This document shows positions 21,672 through 33,662 of a stretch of DNA of 64,000 nt, in pieces (positions within the stretch are counted from its first letter, which is position 1; each line of letters begins with the position of its first letter). The notes below the pieces were generated by a model, which was not told the origin of the DNA, did not search any database, and was given only the letters and a program-made list of their open reading frames with translations. Origin of the DNA: Lyophyllum atratum (Eukaryota; Basidiomycota; Agaricomycetes; Agaricales; Lyophyllaceae); NCBI GenBank assembly GCA_014905825.1, contig JACGCN010000009.1:868001-932000 (forward strand), given 5' to 3'. The translations under genes were made by a program, and so were the position numbers.

Positions 21672-23240
21672 TTATGCATTCTTGACTGTGGTGATAAACT
21701 CGTGCACATTGTCCGCACCCTCCTCGAGCCCTATCTCAACGGCCCATGGAGATACCGTTTGAAGGGCCTGGCCGATGTTTTTGGTCGTCAATCCACCACT
21801 TAAGATTATTGGTATCGGCCACTTTCCACCCTCTCCGACCTGCGCTGCTGCAGTAGCTTTCTTGAAGTCCACCCCGTTTGCTCCCGACGCATCATGCTCG
21901 ACAAGAGCAAATGAGTGCTGTCCTGGTCGACCAAGCTCGGCAGTATCGTCGTCCCGGAACCTGCGTATTACAGGCACAGGGATGTGCTTGACCCATCCTG
22001 CGGGTACGCTTTCATCCACATCCACTAGATCAAGTTTCGCAGTGGCTATGGTCCGCAGTATGTCCGACAAAGTCGAATTCCGGAAAATCCCTACCAGCAA
22101 TGGTCGGACCGCCGTGGATTGTAGATTGCGCTTTTGTGCTGTCAGCCAGGGTAACGGCGTCGGAGGAGCTGCGGTGGATGGATTGGATGTGGGAGAAGAA
22201 CGAGTTGTGCGAATGATGTAACAAATCTGCGCTGCAGCCTCGAGCGTGATGCTTCGAGCCCTGTTAGAGTCGAAGATGAGCCCCAGGAAATCTGCGCCGG
22301 CCGCTGCGAGGCGCAATACCTCTCCGGTCTCTTTCACACCGGAAACCATCACCCACGTCTTTTCCTTCCTTTCGGGCTCGGGCTCTGGCCACTGCAGCAG
22401 GTCTCGGATAAATGCACTCGTGTCGGCTGCCCTCATGAGCGCCTCCCCTATCAGCACTGCACGCACGCCCTGCTCCTTGTACAACTGTACATCTTTGGGA
22501 TTCGAAATCCCACTGAGCGCACACAGAATCACATCCCGCTCGCGAACCATCTCCACCAGCCTACTCGTCGTCCCCATGTCCACTTGGAAGTCGTGGAGGT
22601 TGCGGTTGTTCACGCCGATCACCTTCGCTCCCAGATCCAATGCCAGATTCATCTCCTGCGCATTATTCACTTCTACGAGAGGCTCCATTCCGAGAGAAAG
22701 GGAGTAGGCGTAGAGGGCCTTGAGCCGATCGGGGGAAAGCATCGCGACGATTAGGAGCACAGTGTCCGCGCCGTGCAGCCGCGCTTCGGCGATCTGATAC
22801 TCATCGAGGATAAATTCCTTGCGTAAGATCGCGGGGCGGTCTGGGAGTGCATCGATGGCCTGGCGCGCCAGGCGCATGTCGAGGAGAGAGCCTTTGAACC
22901 AGGTTGGCTCTGTGAGCACTGAGATGACGGAAGCTCCCGAGAGGGCATATGTGAGTGCCTGTGCTGCTGCGTTCGTGGTCATGGCGATCGGGCCCTTGGA
23001 AGGGCTGGCGCGTTTGATTTCCGCCATGAGAGAAGGTGAGGGGCTGGCGGTGTTGCTGGAGGGGTTGCGTTTCAAGCGCTCAACGAGGGGGATGAGTGGT
23101 GGTGCAAGGTGCATCGCGAGGAGAGCAGCGATGTCCTCGACTGTCGTTCCCGCCGTAGATTTAGCAAGTTCTACATCTTTGGCTCGTTGGGCATAGATTG
23201 TCTCGAGGATTGTTGGCTTTTTCGTTGTCGAGTCGGACAT
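21672..23240 (-). CDS. Indole-3-glycerol-phosphate synthase with a divergent PRA-isomerase domain (TrpC-like, lacks GATase)
   Basis: Tryptophan-pathway protein of 522 residues, no introns, ATG in a CCACCATG context. Residues about 10-285 are an apparently intact IGPS domain: LMAEIKRASPSKGP, VISVLTEPTWFKGSL, ILRKEFILDEYQI, VEVNN, IGVNNRNL, SGISNPKDV and VLIGEALMRA. The rest is PRA-isomerase-like, but its key motifs are altered. The catalytic Cys of the usual VKxCG is Ser (VMVSGVKE). The general-acid Asp of LLD-GG-G is Glu (ALVEHDASGANG). QLHG is lost (VDVDESVP), and the final SSGVE phosphate motif reads IGLEEG. Fungal TrpC usually begins with a glutamine amidotransferase domain, and none is encoded upstream. 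IGPS activity is likely; isomerase activity is doubtful. Confidence 0.92.
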   Translation of the reverse strand: MSDSTTKKPTILETIYAQRAKDVELAKSTAGTTVEDIAALLAMHLAPPLIPLVERLKRNPSSNTASPSPSLMAEIKRASPSKGPIAMTTNAAAQALTYALSGASVISVLTEPTWFKGSLLDMRLARQAIDALPDRPAILRKEFILDEYQIAEARLHGADTVLLIVAMLSPDRLKALYAYSLSLGMEPLVEVNNAQEMNLALDLGAKVIGVNNRNLHDFQVDMGTTSRLVEMVRERDVILCALSGISNPKDVQLYKEQGVRAVLIGEALMRAADTSAFIRDLLQWPEPEPERKEKTWVMVSGVKETGEVLRLAAAGADFLGLIFDSNRARSITLEAAAQICYIIRTTRSSPTSNPSTAAPPTPLPWLTAQKRNLQSTAVRPLLVGIFRNSTLSDILRTIATAKLDLVDVDESVPAGWVKHIPVPVIRRFRDDDTAELGRPGQHSFALVEHDASGANGVDFKKATAAAQVGEGGKWPIPIILSGGLTTKNIGQALQTVSPWAVEIGLEEGADNVHEFITTVKNA

Positions 23241-23592
23241 GGTGGACGTAAGGCAGCGCTGTTCACCTAGTGGTAGTACGAATGAAAGCTTCGGTTTGTA
23301 TTAGTAGCCACAGATTTCCCGCTGGGAAGGTCACACAAGCTTACCTACCGCTTGACCGTGGTTATCGCGCGAAGACGTCTTCTCTTCTATTCGGTTGGCG
23401 TCTTGTGGGAGGAGTTCTTACTTGTGAAGGCATGAGATGGAATGACCTTGATCTTATCAGATGGCAAGGCTGCCGTTGATTGCCGAATTTATGAGGCCAC
23501 CTTGAATTCTCACCTGTGGCCTGCCTGTGGCCCCTGTTGACCAATTCCGTAGACACTGCATGAGCGACTTCGCATGACTTTGCCTTACAACG
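23241..23592. promoter_or_regulatory. Shared 352-bp region between divergent TrpC-like and aldo-keto reductase genes
   Basis: Both start codons face away from this region, so it must hold both promoters. No clear TATA box or known operator could be picked out. Confidence 0.4.
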
Positions 23593-24928
23593 ATGCCCGA
23601 AACTCCTCGATTTCGATTGAACAATGGCCAATATATCCCTGCGGTAGGCATTGGGTCGGTCTGCCCGTGGTTCTCATACTTCACGGCCTTTTATACCCTG
23701 CTATTTCACAGATGTTGGATGGGCCGAGTCGGGGAAGGCGAGCACGTCGTTCAAATGGTGAAGAATGCTTTGGATCTTGGATATCGGCATATTGATACGG
23801 TAGGTGAACGATGTATGCCATGAAATCAGCCGTATAACACTGGTTTGACTAGGCGGCAAACTATGGTGCGCCCTGCCCAACTATCATCCTTGCCGTTGGA
23901 AGACGAATCTTCCCCGTGTATTTTTTATCAGGGAATGAAGAATCTGTCGGCAGAGCTATTCGAGAATCTAACGTGCCACGACAGGATATATTTATCACGA
24001 CGAAACTTGCGTATGAACCTTCCCGAGTCAAGAGCGCCTGTCATGGTTCTGATTCGTTCCTCTGATAGCGGCGAGGATCATGGGAGTGTCTCCTCTGCAC
24101 TAGACCGCAGTTTGCAGAAGATCGGTGTCGAATACGTCGATCTGTTCTTGATGCACTGGCCCCAAGCGCTGCTAGATTCAGGTTAGTCGCTGTTCTATTT
24201 CAGGGATCTTTACGAACAGATAAACAGGTGAAGCCTTGCAACCGGACGAAAGTCCAACTTTCATAGAGACATGGAAGGAAATGGAGCAGCTCGTGGCCTC
24301 GGGTAGGCTTCATTTTTCTATCAATGCCTTGCGTCTGTGCTGATGAGCGAACTGCGTGCTTATTAGGCAAGACTCGCAGTATTGGTGTTTCCAATTTTAG
24401 CATCAAGACATTGCCAACGCTTCTTCAGCATGCTCGCGTCACGCCTGTTGTGAACCAAGTGGAAGCTCATCCATGTCTTCCCCAACACTCTCTGTTGTCA
24501 TTCTGTAATGCGCATGAAATCCTTCTCACTGCCTATTCCCCTGTGGGTAAAAACAAATACGCGAACAACGAGGATCTCGTCGCCATCGCGAAATCCAAGA
24601 ATGTGACCGCAACGCAGGTCCTCCTTAGTTGGGGCGTTCAGCGCGGTACAGCTGTCATTCCGAAGAGCGAAAGCAAGGAGCATCTCAAAAACAACATCTC
24701 GGTCTGTTTGATATCCAAATCACTCTGTGCTATATCTGAACCTGCCGAGTTTAGCTGATCGAGCTCACACCGAACGATATGAAGGTTTTGGACAAGTTAC
24801 ACGAGAAGCCTGGCATGCACCGCAGCGTGTGTGGGTTCCATTCTTCTGAGCTTGGCGGATCTTGTTTTGGATGGACATACGAACAGCTGGGGTGGGATAT
24901 GATTCAAGGCGGCATGAAACGCTCATAA
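23593..24928 (+). CDS. Aldo-keto reductase (AKR superfamily)
   Basis: Soluble NADPH-dependent carbonyl reductase of the Gcy1/glycerol-dehydrogenase type. Exons: 23593-23654, 23712-23799, 23853-23865 (13 nt), 23932-24010, 24069-24181, 24228-24302, 24367-24701 and 24755-24928, 312 residues. The catalytic tetrad is visible: Asp and Tyr in YRHIDTAANYG, Lys in ITTKLA, and His in VDLFLMHWP. Further family marks are GKTRSIGVSNFS, PVVNQVEAHPCLPQ, LLTAYSPVG and AVIPKSESKEHLKNN (the nucleotide-phosphate-binding KS). The tail GMHRSVCGFHSSELG is like that of fungal glycerol dehydrogenases. The substrate is not determinable. The gene starts 352 bases from the divergent TrpC-like gene. Confidence 0.92.
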
Positions 24929-26108
24929 TCGATCGGCTGGAAGGCATGAGTATCAGGCCATCTGTTCAATTTAATTGGCACTCTGGAGCCTCATTAGATG
25001 AGAGGTATGAGGTTGTCCCGGTTGTTTCTTGATGAGAAAACGCACCCAAACTGGTGTGGATATTCAGGTACGGCACTTGAATGCCGCCCCCACGACGCTG
25101 ACGGCCGTTATACAGGATCGACAAAATAGGTGCAAGGACTCGCATGTCCGTGGAGAAGAAAAATACGTCGTGGTTATTTTTGATGCTGGAGTCTCCCAAA
25201 TTGGTGTCTCGTATTCCACGCCAACCAGCACTTTGGAAGTCAAAGTAAGCAATGTCATTAAGCCTCCTCTGGAACCGACGGAGTCTCACTGCCACATTTG
25301 TGATATCATTTCCTTTATTCTCGTCCTCGTCAGCATGCTGTGGGCAATCCAACCCATCTATGGAATTTAGTCACCTTGAACCATTTCACCCTCGCCACGA
25401 GATTGACACAGGGTGTAGCCGCTCCTGCTGTGTTGCTCAATACGTCCGCAAATGCTCGCTTAGTCCTCGACAAGAATATACCAGCCCTCCAGGGCCTGCT
25501 ACTCCGATCTCGACCGTTTGGAATTCGCGAACGCGACTCCTCTACTGCTTTTAGAGATGTTACTCGCGCGATAGCTCCAATGGTGGTCATATCAACTGTG
25601 TCCTTCATCCAATGTTATGACCTCGTTGCGGCAATACATTGATACCCTTCGTCTGGTTCAATGGTTCGCAACGCCAGTTTCCTCTCTTAGAGGCTCTCTT
25701 CGCACGGAATAATATGGGCGGCGTCCATCATTACTGATAGTTGTAGGAAATTTCCGCTGGAGGATGAATCTGCTCACACTCTCCATCGTTCCGTATATTT
25801 AGATGACTTCCTGTCTCTTCCTGGCGCTCTTCGTCGACAAACGAAGCCATTTATGCCACCCTTGATGTTTGTACTTAGGGAATGGGACCCCACACCCGTC
25901 CAGCCTGACTAAAGTTCGGTGATCTCGAACGTCAATCCTCTTAGTGGAGCTTCCGAACGAGGGGCACCCACATTTCGCAGGTCTTGGTTGATTGATGTAT
26001 CAATGTCGTTCTCAACCTTCCTTGCGCTCTAGCTTGGAGGATTTCGTCTTATAAAGATTGATATCGGTTTCTTATTACTTCGTCCCTTTTTCAGACCCTT
26101 GCCTAGCT
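24929..26108. other. Intergenic region, no gene supported
   Basis: Open frames exist on both strands at 24966-25370 and 25252-25642, but neither shows a family pattern, sensible codon periodicity or splice-supported continuation. A degraded gene cannot be excluded. Confidence 0.4.
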
Positions 26109-27568
26109 ATGGCAATCTCGGCAGAGGAGGTGCGTGGTACTGAAATTATCCACTCTTGAAATGCCTCACTAATACGCTTTGTCCAGTCTAAGCTTGTCTC
26201 GATTTTTGTTCAGACACTTCTCTATGGTAATCGGGTCGCCTATTGTGTAGGCTTCGGTGCTTACTATGTTCTTTATCACAGGTGCATATACAGTTATATC
26301 CACTATAACATTCTGGGTCCTCGTTGGCAGACGACCCCACGACCAACCCGTCAACAAGACTATGATGGGCATCGCCATTACGATGTTCGTATTCGCAACC
26401 ATGGTATGCTTCTGTTGGTTACCTGTGAAGCACACAAGACCCACGAACTACAGCACATCGGTGTCAATTATACTCGCATTATCAAGGCGTTCGTTATCTT
26501 CAAGGACGAGCCAGGAGGGCCGGGAGCATTCTTCAATCAACTGTCTGAGTTCACTCAAATCTTCGGCAGCACAATCTACGTCGCTCAGACCTTGGTCGGC
26601 GACAGCGTTGTGGTTTGTCATCCGATTCTTCTCCTATGATGAAGAAAAGTTGATGGTACCAATTCTGCTATCTAGCTCTTACGGTGTTACCTTGTATATG
26701 GGAAGAGATTCTCAGTGGTTGCCTTCCCTATACTGCTTCTTTTCGGGAGCACAGGTGCGTTCGCTTCCACGTGATATTTTACTGAGATTTATTCTACTTG
26801 TCGTCCATCAGTGACTGGCGGCGGAATCTTGTATTCGTTCGCGAAAGTAGTCCCTGAAGCAGAGATTTTCGTCGTTGAACTCTCGCACTGGATCCTAGCG
26901 TTTTTCTCCATGACACTTGCTACTAACATCATATGTACTGGTGCGTCCTGACCCACCTGAACAATGTTCAGTACCGCTGGACTGAATAAGGCCCAACTAG
27001 TCCTGGTGGCGTATAGGATCTGGTATATCAACCGAAGGAGTATATCCTTTTCGGAACATAGCTTACGCCCAATCATGCTCCTCGTTATTGAATCAGGCGC
27101 GATATACTCTGCAACTCTCACCACTCTGCTCATCTTGTACAATGTCAAGTCGTGGTTCCAGTATGTCCTTTTAGACGCGGTAGGAGACTTTCCTCAGCGG
27201 TGGTTGTCGACGCTAAATATTTTACCGTTATTGTAGGTCTCTCCGATTGTTGTAAGTTATCCTTCGCGAGGGTGATGTAGAGAAAACACTCTGAACTTAC
27301 CTAGGGTCTGGTATTCTCTATGGTCATTGTGCGGATCGGCCTTGGTTTGACCTCTACTAATGGCCGCACGGAGGACTTCGGCCAGGTATCGACGTTGCGA
27401 ACATCTGCTTTCGGCGGCAGTGGGAGGACATTGGAGACGTCTACCAAGTCTAAACCTGTGGAGCTTGGTTCATTCAACGCGGCCCCGAGAACATCGGATT
27501 TGGGTGATAAGCCCGTCGATTCCAACCAATCGAATCCTTCTACATCGTCTACGAAGCTTGAAGTCTAA
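26109..27568 (+). CDS. Seven-helix membrane protein of a basidiomycete-expanded family
   Basis: Integral membrane protein of unknown function, 335 residues. Exons: 26109-26129, 26187-26226, 26282-26403, 26454-26612, 26676-26754, 26812-26940, 27001-27179, 27237-27251 (15 nt) and 27305-27568. Helices are seen at LVSIFVQTLLYG, VISTITFWVLVG, IAITMFVFATM, the RCYLVYGKRFSVVAFPILLL region, WILAFFSMTLATNIICT, and SATLTTLLILYNV. A last helix spans VSPIVGLVFSMVIVRIGLGL. The marks YRCYLVYG, AYRIWYINRRS and ESGAIYSATL are shared by many Agaricomycete multi-helix proteins. A Ser/Thr-rich cytosolic tail of about 70 residues follows. It looks GPCR-like in layout, but no receptor class is recognised. Confidence 0.8.
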
Positions 27569-29249
27569 GCGCCGATATGTGATGGAGCGCGCATTCGGAA
27601 TGGATAGTCACAGATTAAACCTAGGGAACAATGTTTATCTATTGCGTGAATGCGACCGTGACATGGGTGCAGGCCTTGGACTTGTTTAAAAAGGGCTGAT
27701 TCGAACTGCTGGTTTCCATAGATTTCCACCACTCAATTAAACGTAATGGACCAATGCTGAACCTGCCTCAGACAGTAGCCTTATTCCTGCTACTTTAGTA
27801 GTAGGTTTTTACCCCCGACCGTGCAATTCAAAATTTGTTCTTACATAATTGTTTGGTCGTTCACATGCTCTAATCTAATCTACATCTATACATCCCCCGG
27901 CGACTCTCATGTGCTTCACTCACTGCCTTGCAGTCTTCAACACCCTTAGGCCTAGAGGAACGCAAAAAAGCAGGCTAAGCCTATAAACTGCCGTGGAGAC
28001 GATCCTAACAACAGCCGCATTAACACCCGGCAACACACACACCACCTACCTACGCTTCCTCAACATCGACCGTATGCCCTGGAACCCGCCGGGAGGCCCC
28101 GGCCGTGCGGCAAAAATGCCGAGAAACTCAAGAGGGCGCCTGAGGGCGCCGATGAATGTCAGCACGGACCCATACCTAGGTATACAGGCTTCAAAGCTAA
28201 ACAGGTCAAATTTAAGAACATACATTGTGTGATATTGAAGTCCCATATCGATGTGGAAAACATTCAAAGAGAGAACAGAGTTATCAGTGAAAAGTAGCAG
28301 GTTCTGCGGCGATAGCGCGCGTCCACAGTGACAAGATTATTATCGCTTCTTCCATGTGGAAGGAGATGCTTCCATAAAGGGATTGCCTTGTAAATAAATT
28401 ATTTGCTCCTGATAAACTGTGACTGCAGATTCAGATACCTCTAAAGTATCGCTGGCAAAGGCTTACCCGTCTGCGACACTGGAACACCGGGCCAGCAGTG
28501 AGCAATGGCGACGGGCTGGGACTGAGTGGGCACGAACGCTGCTGCTGGCGATGTGGTCTTGCACATACACTATCCAAAGGGTAGGATTAAGATGATGCTT
28601 TTGTTGACGAATGAACTAGAAGACGTTCCTGGTTGACGTTCGATTGGCTGGCAACAACCTCGGAGAAAAAGACGGCTCCAAACCGAAATCTTAGCTGCCA
28701 CGAGTGGATGAAGACGAGGAAGACCAGTTTTGATTTCGTGTGGTGGTGTTGAGTGTGAGTACTCTGAATCTCGAAGCATCTGTTACTCTTACTGAAATGG
28801 CCAATGACTGAGCAACCTCTCATCCTTTGGGCGCAATTCAAGAAGAGTCGGAAGGTAAGTCGAAGGCTACTACTGTCGGAAAAAGGTCGAAAGGTTTCGG
28901 TGGCTGAAGAATCCCCAGCAATACGCCGAGTTCGTTCGTGTTTTATTATCAGGTTAGGCCAGTGTACTGGTAGATGAAATGAGGCCTGTGGCGGGTATGC
29001 TAAGAAGCGTAGGGAATGTCTTGAAAAGGGTGTTGAAAGACTACGGTGGAGGGAGGGTGGCAGTAGAGGCGCGAATGGATAACGAGATTCCGACATAAAG
29101 TCAAGGGTGACATGCGATAACAATATTGAATACTTAACGGCCTGGAGTGTGTGAATATGCAATGCGGCAGATCTCGAGAGAGAAAAATAAACGATATGCT
29201 GAGACCAGAGCGAAGGCGAGAATGGGAATATGGATAGAGTAACGCCGCC
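27569..29249. other. Intergenic region, no gene seen
   Basis: Between convergent genes. Contains a small GAGGGCGCC doublet near 28131-28150. A 191-residue frame on the minus strand (28587-29162) has no recognisable pattern and is judged fortuitous. The 3' ends of both neighbours presumably extend into this region. Confidence 0.45.
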
Positions 29250-31917
29250 TCAGCTGGGTATCCTCTGCTGGACGTCGCGGGTTATCGACTCTGGCCGAGG
29301 AGTGTCTATTACCTCCTGCTGTGTGTGGTTCCTGGATTCGTCGTTCGCGCTCCTGGCCATGTCCCCGCCCCCAGCTGTAACATCCACAGGCACACTGTAC
29401 ATCCGATTCACATTCCCAAAATCCGAAAGGGATGGGAAGGTGAACTCGGTGTGCTGTACCTCATCCTTCTCTTTGAACTTTCCCTTCTTGGACAGCCCTC
29501 TAATACTCCCCGGGCGTTTAAGTATAGCATCCACCAGCACTTCACTGACGCGCCCCTCATCATCGTCCTCATCGTCGTACGAATTCTCGTCATCACCATT
29601 TGCAGGGACCTCATCATCACCCACATCCAAGCCATCGCTTCCTTCGCCCTCCCACGAGCTACCACCAATGCGCGGGCCAGCTGTCTGTGTCCGCGTGCGC
29701 GTGAGTCTTCTCCCACGATTCAGCAATGTGGGAGGCGGGGTTGAAGACCCAGCTAGGTCAGGTGAGTGTGATCCGCCCGAGGAAGACCCGGCAACTGACG
29801 ACGGACCACTGCCTGGGGTACCGCTGACATTCGTCGAATTAGGGAAAATCATGGAGAAGAGATTGCTCGATTGTTGCAGCGGGGACTGGGCTTGCTGCTG
29901 ATGAAGGAGCGGATTGGGATGGGGGGAGTAAGGGTAGAACGGCGAGCGCGGACTATGTGCCATTGCCATGGGGGAAAACATGGATGGGGTTGACAAGATT
30001 CCGTTTCCTAGGAACATTTGTGTTGACGGGATTTGTAGATGAGGCGGAGGGGAGTGCGGATTAGGGGACGAGGGAGAGAAGTGATATCCATTTGAGGTGG
30101 GGTTGGAATTTCCATTTACATTCGGATTGCCGCCCGGATGGATGTGGTGCTGAGGAAGCGGGGAGGGTTGTCCAGACATCGATGCAAAAAGCGCCCCGTA
30201 GCTTTGTAGTTGATGCGCCATGTGATGAACTTGAGTCTGAAGCTGAGAGCGCAATCTCAGGGGTTAGAACGCAAGATGAAAAGGATTTAGTAGAGTTCCT
30301 CACCTCTGCCTCCTTGCGCCTCCACGCAGCACTCTCCCAACGCATCATATCCAATTCCTTAGAATACCGTTCTATGTCGGCTTTCGTTTTTTCTTCTCTC
30401 AGGCGCGCTGCCTCTAGAGCACCTCTCAAGGATGCCAGCTGAGTCTGAGCTGAAAGTGATGGAGGTGGGGTCCCGTTTCCCGATAAGGGGGTCGGTGGTC
30501 GACGAGGCGTTGGTGCACGACGAGGTGTGTGGCCGCTGCCATTCGCGTTGCCATTCCCATTGAAGTGGGTATTACTCCCGGTGTGGCTGGAGCCTGGTGA
30601 AATTGGTGAACTTGGCGAAGCCTTGGAAGATGCGTCGGACGATGGGAGGGTGACCACATGGGAGAGATCCTCATGCAACCCTACGTCTCCTAACGAGAGT
30701 ATCGTAGACGCTGTAGGAGAGCTAACGCGTGAGGATGAAGAGGCGAGATCAGAAGTATAGGTGTCTAGAGAGACAGAGGCTGGAATCGAAGGCGAGATCG
30801 GGTTGGACCCCGAACCTCGTGACTTCGAATGAAATCGGGGAGGTTTACGATGTGTGCCATCAGATGTGGTAGAAGGGCCAGCACCATCCCAATCCCATGG
30901 TCCTAACGGCTTCTGCGCTGCGTGCACAGAGGGTGAGCTGGCAGAGGTGGCCATGGGCCGGGTGGGTGCATGTGGTGGCATATCCACCTGAGCGAGCGTA
31001 GGGGTCTTTCCAGACTGGGATATCGTCGGGGAGGTGTTCGGAGTTTTGACAGAGTCAGAGGAATAGGTGGAAGCAGACTGAGACGCGGACGACGAAGAAG
31101 AAAGGGGGATAGTCGGGTAAACGGCTGTCCTTGAAGGATTGGGCGGGTCTGATACCAGTATCGACGAAGAGGTATGAGAATCGGATACAGAAGATGACGA
31201 GGCTACTCGTTGGGAACTGCTGGCTGACAAGTACGATGTAGCGAAAGTCGAGGAAGATGCAGCTGGGGGTGTGTCTTCTTCGTCTTCATCATAGCCATCA
31301 CCGGTGTGGCTACCTTGAGTAGAACTTGGGTAGGGACTAGCCCTGCCTTGGCTCGGAAGAGGTGATCGTTGGTTGGAAGTACATGAACGGGATCGTGAAG
31401 AAGTTGCTTGAGATGATTTCCGCGAGTGGCATGTCACTTCGTTCTTGGACGGGGTGTTGGACTGACCGACTCCGTTGTCTTCAAGATCTCCAGTCCTGCT
31501 AGGTCTCGCGAGGTACTTCGTTTTCTTGACATATTTCAAGATATCTTTTGAGGGATCCTTCCCTCGTCGCCGTCTCTCCTTCGGCCGCGAAACCTTGAGA
31601 TCTTTTGTTTCGCTTTCCTCGCCAAGCTCATCGCGGACAATGATCGCCGTGCCAGCACTGGAACCCTTTGAACTTGCGCCCGCAGACTTAAATGTCTCTG
31701 GACCTGGAGGTTCATGGTCGGTTGTCACTATGGAGTCAGGGTCCCTGCGAGCACTCTCACCCAGTTGGTTGTGCGAATTTCCAACAATGTGCCTCGGGTT
31801 TGACCGCAAGATGAAGACCCCACCAGCGAGGACTAGCGTGGCGAGAGCGGTAGCAACGATGAGGCGGGGATCGCTTTGGAGGGCAGTGCGCAGGCCCTCG
31901 TGGTCGCCGTCGTCCAT
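29250..31917 (-). CDS. Ser/Pro-rich membrane-anchored protein with a coiled coil, function unknown
   Basis: Two exons (30304-31917 and 29250-30242) give 868 residues. I do not recognise the family. A short amino end is followed by one helix (LIVATALATLVLAGGVFIL, about residues 19-37), suggesting an anchor with a large cytosolic tail. Residues 60-500 are low-complexity Ser, Thr and Pro with basic patches (RPKERRRRGKD). A coiled coil spans the splice site (LRGALEAARLREEKTKADIE, then WRRKEAE joined to LQTQVHHMAHQLQSYGALF). An acidic stretch (DDEDDDEGRVSEVL) and a Gly/Lys-rich segment come near the end. A role as scaffold or tether is possible but unproven. The ATG at 31917 is the only start giving the anchor. 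Confidence 0.75.
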
Positions 31918-32429
31918 GGTGAAGAGAAATGTCGCGCGTTGTATTCAACGCTCAAGACGCAAATTCATCCACATGCCTCTTTCGAACTCCGATGGCCCAA
32001 TCAATAAATGTCTATTCTAAGCACGTGGCGTGCCTGAAAGTCTGGTGCACCGTGCACCTGGTACCTTGCGGTGTGGAAAATCCGTGCATAGACTTCTCAA
32101 GCTCAAGTAGGCTCAAGAGCCGAACCCAAGAATTTCTAGTCGCTCAGCTTCCAGGAGCTGTGGAACTTCAGCTGTTATGTAACGGCCTTTGTGTCCCATT
32201 CATGATCGTCGCAATCACTTCAGATTATCAAAATGACGTAAAATTCCAAGCTTCAAGCTCATACCCTATCCTTCCATCTATGAAATCTTGTCTTGCGGTC
32301 GGGAAGTTGATAGTGCGTGGAGGGTGACCTTTGCATTCCTGGGATGAATGCAGATCTATATTAAATGTCGGTAACTGCCGGTCCATTCACGGCCCGATGA
32401 ATTGCCACAGCAAGTGCTCCTTCACCACC
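31918..32429. promoter_or_regulatory. 512-bp region between divergent genes
   Basis: Lies between the starts of the Ser/Pro-rich protein (minus) and the amidotransferase-like gene (plus), so it should carry both promoters. No recognised site was found. Confidence 0.35.
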
Positions 32430-33409
32430 ATGTCTAAGAAGATCGCTCTCCTCGTAAGCGGAAACCTGCCTGAGAGCACACGAGCCACCTACGGCGACTA
32501 CACAGTCGTCTTCACAGAATTCCTCCGACGCTCGCTACCAAAGGATGTTGACTTTACGCTCGATCCGTATGATGTGGTCAGCAACATGGAATATCCAACC
32601 GACGATCAGCTCGATTCCTACGACGGGATCATGTATACGGGTTCAGGTAAGCCAGGAGCTCACCTAGGTCCATTTTAGGTGCCAGATACACCCAGGTTGA
32701 TCAGGAGCTCCTGCATTATAGCTGCAGCAGCGTACGAGAACTTGGAATGGATAAACAAGCTGATCGCGTTCACCGCCCGCGTTGCGAATGACAAGCCACG
32801 AATCAAACTGATAGGTGAGCTAGATATCAACAGTATATACACCGGGCATTCACAGCTGTAATAATAATCACCTCGAAGGCATATGCTTTGGTCATCAGGT
32901 AATAGCGCGGGCTTTGGGAGGCGAGACTGTGCCCAATAATGGGTTGTGGGAAGTTGGCCCAACGCCGATCGATCTCACAGACCTCGGAAAGAGGCTGTTC
33001 GGAGTCGAGACTTTGGTAAGTGCTGGCGAATTTGGCTCAACAAGTGTGACTCAACAAGCGAATGCAGAATATCCAGGAAATGCATCGAGATCATGTTCCC
33101 GAAGTCCCACCGACGTTCCAGCTATTGGGGTCAACGGCCGTCTCATATAACCAGGGCATGGTTCGATTCGTGCCTGGCAAGGAACTTGGGCAAGAGAATC
33201 TGGAGAATATCCAGATTATCACGGTCCAGGGACACCCCGAGTTCGTGGAGGGCATCGTCAGCGACATCGTCAAACACCGTACGAAGTCTGGTATCATGAA
33301 TGCAGAAGTGGCAGCCGACGCTGAACGACGCAAGAATTGGAGGAATGACGGCGTTACGGTTCTGGGCAAAGCAGTGTGGGGTGTTTTGGGCGTCACACCT
33401 GGAAGTTGA
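32430..33409 (+). CDS. Class I glutamine amidotransferase-like protein, stand-alone
   Basis: GATase1-fold protein of 262 residues. Exons: 32430-32646, 32722-32814, 32879-33015 and 33068-33409. Nucleophile elbow GICFGHQVIARALGG (Cys) and QGHPEF (His and Glu) form the complete triad of class I glutaminases. The fold starts with IALLVSGNLPE and YDGIMYTGSAAAAYE. It belongs to the group of single-domain GATase1 proteins common in fungi, related to gamma-glutamyl-peptide-processing enzymes and GMP-synthase-like amidotransferases. It is not fused to any synthase. It is not a TrpG: the sequence around the nucleophile and the absence of an anthranilate-synthase partner argue against that. The substrate is unknown. 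Confidence 0.88.
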
Positions 33410-33662
33410 ACGGTGCGAAGAATCAAAGGAAAGGATTATACCCAGTGGTAAGCAGAGATATTTTGAGACTCTCCATGTCGATAATCCTGGTATAAAGTGG
33501 AGCATGTTATACAAACTAGATGAGGCATAATAATGATATCATCACATATATGGGCCGTCCATGGGAACTTCCTGTCTAGGGCGCGCCGTGTATAGATTAC
33601 AAGCGAAGATGATTCCGAAAATAGAAGATATGCAGATATGGGAAGAGATGTGGATGCCGGGT

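Noticed and set aside
24966..25642. Overlapping open frames on both strands that might be a gene
   Set aside because: Neither strand gives a recognisable motif, and stop codons are simply sparse in both; no consistent intron chain was found.
28587..29162. A 191-codon open frame on the minus strand
   Set aside because: No family pattern, no membrane or secretory logic, start within AT-rich sequence, and no splice-supported neighbour; judged fortuitous.
32430..33409. The amidotransferase-like gene as the missing TrpG partner of the TrpC-like protein
   Set aside because: It lies about 9 kb away with several genes between, and its motifs resemble fungal single-domain GATase1 proteins rather than TrpG.
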